From: BTRG01 sp036986275 | GTDB taxonomy: Bacteria > Pseudomonadota > Gammaproteobacteria > Acidiferrobacterales > SZUA-150 | Reading direction: 5' to 3' | Length of the DNA stretch: 21,501 nucleotides | Assembly: GCA_036986275.1 (NCBI GenBank) | Contig: BTRG01000043.1 | Coordinates: forward strand, 1 to 21,501 | Part shown: one piece after another, positions 15,325 to 21,501 of the stretch | Layout of the letters: every line of letters begins with the position of its first letter | Position numbering within the stretch: the stretch's first letter is position 1 | Made by a program: the position numbers and the translations under genes | The notes under the pieces: generated by a model | What the model was told of the DNA's origin: nothing | Databases searched by the model: none | The model's input: only the letters and a program-made list of their open reading frames with translations

Positions 15325-16017
15325 ATGGCAGTCATAATCCGTAAGAAAGTGACTATTGAAAATTCCGAAGTAGAAATGGAATCGTATGAACCACCGGGAA
15401 TATTATCTAAGAAAGAACGACTCCGAGCAGATCGTCTTGATGAAATCTTGCGGGAGCACATCCCTGAAATTGCACGAGACATACTTAAAAAATCAGCATC
15501 TTCAGGTCAGCTGGTCCAACGCTGGTACCTACTTGGCCGTGAACTGCGAAAAATAGTTGAAGATCGGGATATCGTCGCAAGCAGTGATATCGAGAATGGT
15601 GGAATTTGGCCAGCTATTTGGCAGTATTTACCAGATTCACTGAAACCACAGGGATTACTTGATGCAGATTCATACACAGAATATAAACACCGGCGGAAAG
15701 ATCATTTACGCTTGGGATACGAGATAAGTGAATACGATTGGGAGGATATAGACTGGATTAGGCGACTTGAAGACTGGTATCAGATCGCGTCACGTCCTGG
15801 ATTGGTTAGGGACAAGCGAATCCTGCGTATTTTGGGCCGTAGGATCAAGGATATGGCGATAAATGTATCGTCAGGTCAAATACGTGAAATTGCAAAGGAT
15901 CTCGTGAAGGCATTTCCAACACGTAAATTCCGTGACAGTTCACAACTCAGCGAAAAACACATTGAGACAGTCGTAAGCGAGGTTGTGGATCGCATTTGCA
16001 AAAGAAATGAGACGTAA
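15325..16017 (+). CDS. Unrecognised helical protein of the GHKL-TIR operon (230 aa)
   Basis: I do not recognise a family. It is soluble, charged and mostly helical, with a Trp-rich centre: GQLVQRWYLLGRELRKIV near 61-78, WPAIWQYLPDSLKP near 94-107, and YDWEDIDWIRRLEDWYQI near 136-153. The C-terminus (SGQIREIAKDLVKAF and following) is helical. The first motif is loosely like the 'YW-IG' helix of DUF1016-type proteins, but no nuclease motif is visible. It starts 6 bp after the ATPase stop, so it is made with the ATPase and is probably its partner or an adaptor. Confidence 0.75.
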   Translation: MAVIIRKKVTIENSEVEMESYEPPGILSKKERLRADRLDEILREHIPEIARDILKKSASSGQLVQRWYLLGRELRKIVEDRDIVASSDIENGGIWPAIWQYLPDSLKPQGLLDADSYTEYKHRRKDHLRLGYEISEYDWEDIDWIRRLEDWYQIASRPGLVRDKRILRILGRRIKDMAINVSSGQIREIAKDLVKAFPTRKFRDSSQLSEKHIETVVSEVVDRICKRNET

Positions 16018-16043
16018 ACATTACAAATGTTCACCATAACTCC

Positions 16044-16604
16044 ATGACATTAACAGCTGAAATCAAAAAGTTCGCAAAAAAAAGGGCAAAAGAGTTCAAA
16101 TCTCTGTTGGATGCTGATCTGACGCTAGATGCAGCAGAAGCAGAAATCGCTGGCCAAAGGATTAGCTTCAAGTTTAATGTTGAACGGCGAGCCGCGTGGA
16201 AACTCTATGTTGAATTGAATACACGCATTACAACTCAGACCCTGGATAATTCCGATGGGTTTCTTCGAGAAGCACTGACGTCACTTCACGCTGTATTCGA
16301 CATTACGCGCGGAATCCTTAAAGAAGCGGGACCGGAAGTCGCTCAGGGTAATGAGTCACTTGGTTTTTACGCAATGGAGATTCTGAATCAAGTGATTCGC
16401 CCCGTGCTGGTAAAATGGCATCCTACTCTTAGCCACTGGGAGGAACAACGCGAACGAAATGTATCTCCTATCGAACACGAACAGAAGTGGGCTCAAGCAA
16501 AGGCGCTTAGAAAAGACCTGGAGGCTACTCGTAAATCACTCTTGAAGTATTGCGAGGCCCTGTCCATTTTGGCGGGAGTATCAACCAAACCAAAAGGAGC
16601 ATAG
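16044..16604 (+). CDS. Unrecognised helical protein preceding the TIR gene (186 aa)
   Basis: No named family comes to mind, but the protein has distinctive blocks: AAWKLYVELNTRITTQTL near 49-66, FLREALTSLHAVFDITRGIL near 73-92, and EILNQVIRPVLVKWHPTLSH near 112-131. It is predicted helical and cytoplasmic throughout. I have an impression of similar proteins in defence loci, without a known activity. The gene has only a weak ribosome-binding site. It ends 3 bp before the TIR gene, whose Shine-Dalgarno lies inside its last codons, so the two are coupled and likely act together, for example as inhibitor or adaptor of the TIR protein. Confidence 0.75.
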   Translation: MTLTAEIKKFAKKRAKEFKSLLDADLTLDAAEAEIAGQRISFKFNVERRAAWKLYVELNTRITTQTLDNSDGFLREALTSLHAVFDITRGILKEAGPEVAQGNESLGFYAMEILNQVIRPVLVKWHPTLSHWEEQRERNVSPIEHEQKWAQAKALRKDLEATRKSLLKYCEALSILAGVSTKPKGA

Positions 16605-16607
16605 TTC

Positions 16608-17090
16608 ATGGCAAAGCGCAAAGTATTCATTAGCTACCACCACAAGGGCGAGCAGAAAGTGGTTGATGACTTCATTAAGGAATTCAGCGACGACTATGAT
16701 GTGTTTACCGACGAGTCCCTGGAACGTGCCGCCGACAGTGAAGACGCGGAATACCTTAATCAGGTTTGCCGAGACGCCATCGATGGGACAAGTGTTACTA
16801 TCGTGATAATCGGCAAACAAACTGGGTGCCGTAAGTTCGTTGACTGGGAAATCAGGCATACCTTGTATAGGGAGCATGGACTCGTAGGTATATCCAGGCC
16901 TAGTCTTGCTGATTCTGATGCTTGTCTTCCTAAACGCCTAATTGATAATCGTAATTCTGGCTATACAAAATGGTACAAATACCCGACGAGCGCCGCCTCC
17001 CTGAAAAACATGATTGATGAGGCGTACAGTGCAGACACTAAAAAGATCGATAACTCACGCGAAAAAATGAAAAGGAATACGTCTTGTTGA
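16608..17090 (+). CDS. TIR-like effector protein (DUF1863 / MTH538, ThsB type)
   Basis: This 160-aa protein begins KRKVFISYHHKGEQ, the first strand and loop of a TIR fold. It continues with DDYDVFTDESLE (28-39), VTIVIIGKQTGCRKFVDWEI (63-82) and GLVGISRPS (91-99). E81 in VDWEI is the position of the catalytic glutamate of TIR NAD-processing enzymes. This sequence style is that of the TIR-like DUF1863 family, which includes ThsB of the Thoeris system. ThsB makes a signal nucleotide that activates ThsA; no ThsA-like gene is present here, so it may act directly on NAD+ or signal to another operon member. An AAAAGGAG site precedes the ATG. It is the last gene of the operon. Confidence 0.82.
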   Translation: MAKRKVFISYHHKGEQKVVDDFIKEFSDDYDVFTDESLERAADSEDAEYLNQVCRDAIDGTSVTIVIIGKQTGCRKFVDWEIRHTLYREHGLVGISRPSLADSDACLPKRLIDNRNSGYTKWYKYPTSAASLKNMIDEAYSADTKKIDNSREKMKRNTSC

Positions 17091-17406
17091 TTAGTGCTGT
17101 AAGGGAGAGGTTATCGATTGCCAGACAGATCAAGGCTGACCCGTTTAATCTATTTTACGATGCGTAGGATGCACTAGCGTCGCGACTACCAGGGAGTGTG
17201 TAAGCGACTGGCGGAAGTACTGGAAATTCAGGAACAATTTCCAGTAAATGCCGGAATACAATGGCTCGTTTGTGGACACAGGCTACCAGATTAAGTCCTG
17301 CACAGGCCCCGCCGGTGTGACGTGATGATGTTAATACCCCATCAGATTGCTGCTGGGTAGTTCATATCAAAAACGAGATCAGAAGCCCCTCTATTTAAAT
17401 GGAGAA
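17091..17406. other. Intergenic stretch at the right edge of the island
   Basis: No gene is supported. One frame from 17177 to 17293 encodes about 38 residues (including YQGVCKRLAEVLEIQEQF) with no start codon or recognised family; it may be a worn remnant. No intrinsic terminator for the TIR operon is evident. A perfect inverted repeat at 17218-17246 is listed separately. Base composition returns to that of the core genome here. Confidence 0.5.
17218..17246. repeat. Perfect 11-bp inverted repeat
   Basis: TACTGGAAATT (17218-17228) and AATTTCCAGTA (17236-17246) are exact inverted copies around a 7-bp loop, CAGGAAC. No T-run follows, so it is not a simple terminator. It could be an operator, a recombination site or the end of a lost mobile element. 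Confidence 0.5.
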
Positions 17407-17420
17407 TTGACCTGGATCAA
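17407..17420 (+). promoter_or_regulatory. FNR/ANR-type box with class II promoter spacing
   Basis: TTGACCTGGATCAA matches the FNR consensus TTGATN4ATCAA with a single change (TTGAC). Its centre is at 17413.5. A -10-like CACTAT at 17443-17448 lies 32 bp away centre to centre, the spacing of a class II FNR promoter. A start point near 17455 would precede the dioxygenase ATG at 17480. The ubiU and ubiV genes downstream are needed without oxygen, which fits. Confidence 0.6.
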
Positions 17421-17479
17421 TTGCGTTGGCCTGGATGGCTGCCACTATCGGTTTCATTTCGTCACAGCAGGCTTTGCCA

Positions 17480-18415
17480 ATGATTTCTCCATCACTATCC
17501 AAGGGGCCGGATAAGAACAATCCGTTTGATCTCAATAATACAGAGGCCTATCGCGCCTGGCGTGATCAAAAGCTTGCGGGCTATCCGACCTCAATTGAAG
17601 AGTTATTCATAGAGATTAAAGATCCACGGTCGCTGTCGGAAACGGAATATCAGGCCATCATACGATCCTGCGGCAAAACCAATATGGTGCTTTACAGCAG
17701 TGAAACCGTTGGCGATGCGGACAAAAACATCCCTCTGAAGCTGGCAAAACAACTGGGTTTGAATCACCTGGATCGCAACTGGCTGGCGGACGAAGAAGGG
17801 GTCACCAGCCTGACGGTCAGGCCCTCGGGGGAACGCAGCCACTATATTCCTTATACCAATCGGCCCATTCACTGGCATACAGACGGGTATTACAATTCCG
17901 CGCAGCGGCAAATCCACGGCCTGTTGCTGCACTGCGTCTCCAGCGCCGCCCAGGGTGGCGACAACGCATTACTGGATCACGAGATCGCCTATATCCTGAT
18001 CCGTGATGAGAATCCTGATTATATCCGGGCGCTGATGGCGGATGATGCCATGACCATCCCGGCGCGGATCAATGAAACCGGTGCCGCCAGACCGGATGAA
18101 CCCGGACCCGTTTTTTCCAACCACCCGACAAGTGGCGACCTGCACATGCGTTATACTGCACGCACGCGCAGTATAGTATGGAAAGACGATGCGCTGACTC
18201 TCGAGGCGGTAGTCTTTCTGTCGCAACTGCTCGACAGTGATTCAGGCTATATCTTTCGCGGTCGGCTGGAGCCCGGCATGGGCCTGATCAGCAACAATGT
18301 GTTGCATGATCGAACCGGATTTGAGAATGATGCCGTTCACGAACGTTTACTGTACCGGGCGCGTTTCCATGACCGAATCAGGGATACCGGAATACAAAGA
18401 GTTTATCAGGACTGA
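17480..18415 (+). CDS. TauD/TfdA-family Fe(II)/2-oxoglutarate-dependent dioxygenase
   Basis: This 311-aa protein has the iron-binding triad of the family: H133-T-D135 in the segment WHTDGYY and the distal H276 in NNVLHDRTGF. R293 or R295 in LLYRARFHDRI is placed to bind 2-oxoglutarate. The substrate cannot be read from the sequence. I chose ATG at 17480 because it leaves a 25-nt leader after the start point predicted from the FNR box and begins just before the NPFDLNNTEAYRAWRDQKL block; earlier in-frame starts (ATG 17435, TTG 17426) would fall upstream of that transcript start. It ends 9 bp before the yhcC-like gene and is probably in one operon with ubiUV. Confidence 0.82.
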   Translation: MISPSLSKGPDKNNPFDLNNTEAYRAWRDQKLAGYPTSIEELFIEIKDPRSLSETEYQAIIRSCGKTNMVLYSSETVGDADKNIPLKLAKQLGLNHLDRNWLADEEGVTSLTVRPSGERSHYIPYTNRPIHWHTDGYYNSAQRQIHGLLLHCVSSAAQGGDNALLDHEIAYILIRDENPDYIRALMADDAMTIPARINETGAARPDEPGPVFSNHPTSGDLHMRYTARTRSIVWKDDALTLEAVVFLSQLLDSDSGYIFRGRLEPGMGLISNNVLHDRTGFENDAVHERLLYRARFHDRIRDTGIQRVYQD

Positions 18416-18424
18416 GGTGGCAAG

Positions 18425-19417
18425 ATGACACTCGCTGATCGTGTCAACACTTTTGGCCAGGTTATGGTCGCCCGCCATGGCGAGCGTGTGCACAAAATTG
18501 CCATTGATGCCGGCTTCAGTTGTCCCAACCGCGATGGCAGCAAGGGCCGTGGTGGCTGCACCTTTTGTAATAATGTTTCTTTCAGTCCCAATGGCCGCAA
18601 ACCGCCCTCTATTGCCGACCAGATTACCGCCGGCAAACAAGTGATAGGCAAGCGCACCGGCGCGCAAAAATATGTTGCTTATTTCCAGGCCTATACCAAC
18701 ACCTACGCCGATATTGAACGCCTGCGCGCCCAATATGATCAGGCCCTGGCCGAAGCCGATGTTATCGGCCTGTCTATAGGCACCCGGCCGGATTGTGTGC
18801 CCCCGGCGGTGCTGGACTTGCTGGCCACATATCGTGACCAGGGCTATGAAATCTGGCTGGAGCTGGGCCTGCAATCTATTTTTGATACCACATTGGAACG
18901 TGTCAATCGCGGTCACAGCCTGGTCGAATACGAACAGGCGATCAGAGAGGCGCAGGCCCGACACCTTAATATATGCACGCACCTGATCATTGGATTGCCG
19001 GGTGAAACAGAACGCCACGTCATTCAGAGTCTCGACCATGTGCTGGCACTGGGTGTGCAAGGATTAAAACTGCATCCGCTGCATGTGGTGAAAGGAACAC
19101 GGCTGGCCAATGACTGGCGCCGTGGTGAATACCGGCCCCTGTCTTACGAGCAATACATCAACACGGTGGCGGATCTGATAGAACGCACTCCTCCGGAAAT
19201 CATTTACCACCGTATTACCGGCACTGCATCGAAGAATATATTATTGGCGCCGGATTGGTGCGCCTGTAAGTGGAAAGTACTCAATGGCATTGAGTCGGTA
19301 CTCCGCAACCGTCATACCCACCAAGGCAGCCACTGCGGGTCAAAGCTATCCCCGTCCACTATACTTGCAGATTCTCGCGCCGATGATCGCGGTCAATGTA
19401 TTGCCCATACGCTATGA
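18425..19417 (+). CDS. yhcC: YhcC-type radical SAM protein (TIGR01212 family)
   Basis: This 330-aa protein has three cluster cysteines in the arrangement C33-PNRDGSKGRGG-C45-TF-C48, the YhcC variant of the radical SAM motif. Further family blocks are IGTRPDCVPPAVLDLLA, WLELGLQSIFD and HLIIGLPGETERHV. E. coli YhcC has about 309 residues; the extra 20 or so at the C-terminus (after NRHTHQGSHCG) look like a late extension into the next gene. Its reaction is not settled. A GAGG site precedes the ATG. Its stop overlaps the ubiU start by ATGA. Confidence 0.87.
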   Translation: MTLADRVNTFGQVMVARHGERVHKIAIDAGFSCPNRDGSKGRGGCTFCNNVSFSPNGRKPPSIADQITAGKQVIGKRTGAQKYVAYFQAYTNTYADIERLRAQYDQALAEADVIGLSIGTRPDCVPPAVLDLLATYRDQGYEIWLELGLQSIFDTTLERVNRGHSLVEYEQAIREAQARHLNICTHLIIGLPGETERHVIQSLDHVLALGVQGLKLHPLHVVKGTRLANDWRRGEYRPLSYEQYINTVADLIERTPPEIIYHRITGTASKNILLAPDWCACKWKVLNGIESVLRNRHTHQGSHCGSKLSPSTILADSRADDRGQCIAHTL

Positions 19418-20430
19418 TCGCCAACAAAAAAAAAATTGAACTCGTATGCCCTGCCGGTAATCTGCCGGCCTTAAAAGCAGCCGTCGATAACGGTGCGGAT
19501 TGTGTCTATTTGGGCTTTCGCGACGGCACCAATGCGCGCAATTTTCCCGGACTGGGTTTTGATAATAAGGAACTCAGTCGCGCGATTGATTATGCCCACA
19601 ACAAAGGCCGTAAGGTGTTGATGGCCATCAACACCTACCCCCGGCCCCACCAATGGCATCAATGGTGTCAAGCCATCGATCGCTCGGCCAGCCACAATGT
19701 CGATGCATTGATCCTGGCGGACCCCGGTCTGATGCATTATGCGGCCAGGACTTATCCTGATTTGCGCCTGCATTTGTCGGTACAAGGTTCCGCCACCAAC
19801 CACGAAGCCATTGATTTCTATGCCAGGCATTATGCCATCCGGCGCGTGGTGTTGCCGCGGGTGTTGTCACTGTCACAAATAAAACAAGTCATCAAAAATA
19901 CGGACGTTGAAGTTGAGGTCTTCGGTTTCGGCAGCCTCTGTGTGATGGTGGAAGGCCGTTGCACACTGTCTTCCTATGTCACCGGTAAATCACCCAATTC
20001 CAACGGCGTCTGTTCACCAGCGGAAGCCGTGCGCTGGGAGGAAACACCACAAGGACGCCGTTCGCGTCTTAATGGCGTGTTGATAGATGAATATGCGTCC
20101 GATGAACGGGCCGGTTACCCCACGTTATGCAAAGGTCGTTATATAGTTAACAACAATATCTTTTACGCGATTGAAGAGCCCACCAGTCTTAATATTCTGG
20201 AAATACTACCGCAACTCATACAGGCCGGTGTCGTGGCCATCAAGGTAGAAGGGCGGCAACGCAGTCCCGCCTATGTGGCGAGTGTGACGCATGTCCTGCG
20301 CGAAGCACTGGACCGGTGCATGACTGATCCCGACACCTTCCGCGTGCAGCCGGCATGGATGGCGCAACTGGATAAGGTCGCCGAAGGGGCCTGCCATACA
20401 CTGGGTGCGTATCACCGGCCCTGGCAATAA
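19414..20430 (+). CDS. ubiU: UbiU, O2-independent ubiquinone hydroxylation (peptidase U32 family)
   Basis: This 338-aa protein follows E. coli UbiU closely over its whole length (LVCPAGNLPALKAAVDNGAD, FGFGSLCVMVEGRCTLSSY, RAGYPTLCKGRY, EGRQRSPAYV). The four [4Fe-4S] ligands are C176, C183, C200 and C239, with the same spacing (7, 17, 39) as C169, C176, C193 and C232 in E. coli. UbiU pairs with UbiV to hydroxylate the quinone ring without oxygen, using prephenate as oxygen donor. I chose ATG at 19414: the protein proper begins a few residues later and the ATGA overlap with yhcC couples the two. The longer start at 19396 adds six meaningless residues. Confidence 0.95.
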   Translation: MIANKKKIELVCPAGNLPALKAAVDNGADCVYLGFRDGTNARNFPGLGFDNKELSRAIDYAHNKGRKVLMAINTYPRPHQWHQWCQAIDRSASHNVDALILADPGLMHYAARTYPDLRLHLSVQGSATNHEAIDFYARHYAIRRVVLPRVLSLSQIKQVIKNTDVEVEVFGFGSLCVMVEGRCTLSSYVTGKSPNSNGVCSPAEAVRWEETPQGRRSRLNGVLIDEYASDERAGYPTLCKGRYIVNNNIFYAIEEPTSLNILEILPQLIQAGVVAIKVEGRQRSPAYVASVTHVLREALDRCMTDPDTFRVQPAWMAQLDKVAEGACHTLGAYHRPWQ

Positions 20431-20465
20431 TCACTCATGATCGTATTTTCATAACACAGCGCTAT

Positions 20466-21362
20466 ATGTCTCGCATGCGACTTTCTTTAGGACCCTTGTT
20501 GTATTTCTGGAACCGGCAAACGGTGCTGGATTATTACAACATGATTGCGCAGTCTCCCGTGGATATTGTTTATCTGGGAGAAACCGTCTGCGCCAAGCGG
20601 CGCGAATTGCGAGGCGATGACTGGCTGGACCTGGCCGCCATGCTTGAAGATGCGGGCAAGGAAGTGGTGTTGTCGACCCTGTCACTGATCGAAGCAGAGT
20701 CGGATCTGGCGCAGGTAAAACGTGTTTGTCAAAACGGCCGCTACCAGATTGAGGCCAACGACATGGCCGCGATTAATTTACAAAGGCCCGGCGCCTCCTT
20801 CGTTGTTGGACCCCACATCAATACCTATAACAGCAGCATGTTGTCCCAGATGTCAGGCCTGGGCGCCAGGCGATGGGTGATGCCACTGGAGCTGAATGGC
20901 GAGAACCTCTTGGCCATGCAAGAACAGCGACCGGCTAATATGGAAACCGAGGTGTTTGTTTTTGGCCGTCTGCCGCTGGCTTTTTCCGCCCGCTGCTACA
21001 CCGCGCGCGCCCATAATATCAGTAAAGATGACTGTGGTTTTTGTTGCCGTGAACATGAACAAGGCCTGCTGCTTTCCACCCGGGAGCAACAACCGTTCCT
21101 TGTTCTCAATGGCATACAGGTGCAATCGGCCCGGACTTACTGCCTGATTGATCAACTACCCCAGTTAGAGCAATTGGGTGTGGATATTCTTCGGCTATCG
21201 CCGCAGTTGCAGGGCATGACGGAAATTATTGACTTGTTTGACAAGGCGCGCCATCACCGACTTGAACCGGCATTGGCAATGAAATCACTCACAGACCATA
21301 TGCCCACAGGTTCCTGTGATGGATATTGGTATGGCGATCCCGGTATGGATATTACGGCGTGA
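20466..21362 (+). CDS. ubiV: UbiV, partner of UbiU in O2-independent ubiquinone synthesis
   Basis: This 298-aa protein of the U32 family has cluster ligands C42, C177, C190 and C194, matching the pattern C39, C180, C193, C197 of E. coli UbiV. Other matches are LSLGPLLYFWNRQTVLDYY, VYLGETVCAKRRELRGDDWL, GRLPLAFSARCYTARAHN and SCDGYWYG. It forms the UbiU-UbiV heterodimer. It starts 35 bp after ubiU; ATG at 20475 is an alternative start three codons in. The third partner, ubiT, often nearby, is not visible in the 139 bp that remain. Confidence 0.94.
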   Translation: MSRMRLSLGPLLYFWNRQTVLDYYNMIAQSPVDIVYLGETVCAKRRELRGDDWLDLAAMLEDAGKEVVLSTLSLIEAESDLAQVKRVCQNGRYQIEANDMAAINLQRPGASFVVGPHINTYNSSMLSQMSGLGARRWVMPLELNGENLLAMQEQRPANMETEVFVFGRLPLAFSARCYTARAHNISKDDCGFCCREHEQGLLLSTREQQPFLVLNGIQVQSARTYCLIDQLPQLEQLGVDILRLSPQLQGMTEIIDLFDKARHHRLEPALAMKSLTDHMPTGSCDGYWYGDPGMDITA

Positions 21363-21410
21363 AGATTGCGCCTCACACTATTTACTAAGGAGTACGTAAG
21401 TATCCCGACA

Positions 21411-21501
21411 TCATGCGATCACATACCGAACATTGGGTTCACGAAAGAAGGCCCGCACGAGATCCGGTGTTTTTTGTAGAAATCGCATGTGTCCAATGAC
21501 C
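21411..21501 (-). CDS. Possible 3' end of an unrecognised gene
   Basis: On the minus strand a frame is open from the window edge to a TGA at 21411-21413. The visible 29 residues (HMRFLQKTPDLVRAFFREPN, then VRYVIA) look like a normal hydrophobic-charged C-terminus. It would be convergent with ubiV. Too short to name. Confidence 0.3.
   Translation of the reverse strand, partial: VIGHMRFLQKTPDLVRAFFREPNVRYVIA

Noticed and set aside
12918..17090. Assigning the operon to Thoeris because of the ThsB-like protein
   Set aside because: No ThsA-like gene is present and the main component is a GHKL ATPase.
17177..17293. 38-residue frame upstream of the FNR box as a small gene
   Set aside because: No start codon at its head, no ribosome-binding site and no recognised family.
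1..21501. tRNA or integrase gene that would explain an integrated island
   Set aside because: None was found by reading both strands, so the insertion mechanism remains open.

Overview
The window looks like the chromosome of a gammaproteobacterium, probably a facultatively anaerobic chemolithotroph of the sulfur-oxidiser type. The grounds are protein similarities recognised by eye: a DsrS-like protein, a gammaproteobacterial-style ubiU-ubiV pair, and a complete MoxR/Bat operon. The core is moderately GC-rich with coupled genes. The stretch from about 12.4 to 17.1 kb is visibly AT-richer and carries defence-type genes, so it is probably an acquired island.

Layout. (1) 1-2373, + strand: the end of a zinc-peptidase/VWA-like protein (DUF2201 type) followed by a dsrS-like gene. 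(2) 2368-8906, - strand: moxR, DUF58, DUF4381, batA, a batB-batC fusion and batD. Five of these genes are joined by 4-8 bp start/stop overlaps. The operon ends tail to tail with dsrS, overlapping it by 6 bp. (3) 8907-9337: an intergenic stretch with a REPIN-like pair of inverted REP sequences headed by GTAG. (4) 9338-10786, - strand: ECF sigma factor, membrane anti-sigma factor and Spy/CpxP-like periplasmic sensor, a three-gene set laid out like CnrYXH. (5) 10787-12221: an Abi_2/AbiF-type HEPN protein gene preceded by two tandem copies of a structured RNA. The copies differ by compensatory base changes, which suggests an RNA-antitoxin or RNA-regulated abortive-infection module. (6) 12255-12419: a broken 5' end of a DUF2130 gene marking the island edge, then about 480 bp of AT-rich non-coding DNA full of inverted repeats. 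(7) 12918-17090, + strand: a six-gene operon with two small proteins, a 677-aa GHKL ATPase with a C-terminal beta-sandwich, two helical proteins of unknown function and a TIR-like (DUF1863/ThsB-type) effector. I do not recognise this set as a named system. It is the best candidate here for an undescribed defence system. (8) 17407-21362, + strand: an FNR-type box at class II spacing, a TauD/TfdA-type dioxygenase, a YhcC-type radical SAM protein, then UbiU and UbiV of O2-independent ubiquinone synthesis. (9) From 21411 to the end, possibly the 3' end of a gene on the minus strand.

The housekeeping parts concern envelope and stress homeostasis (MoxR/Bat, ECF/Spy) and anaerobic respiration (ubiUV). 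The middle is a defence hotspot in which an RNA-linked HEPN system and a GHKL-TIR system lie side by side. All functional statements rest on motifs read by eye; no database search was run.
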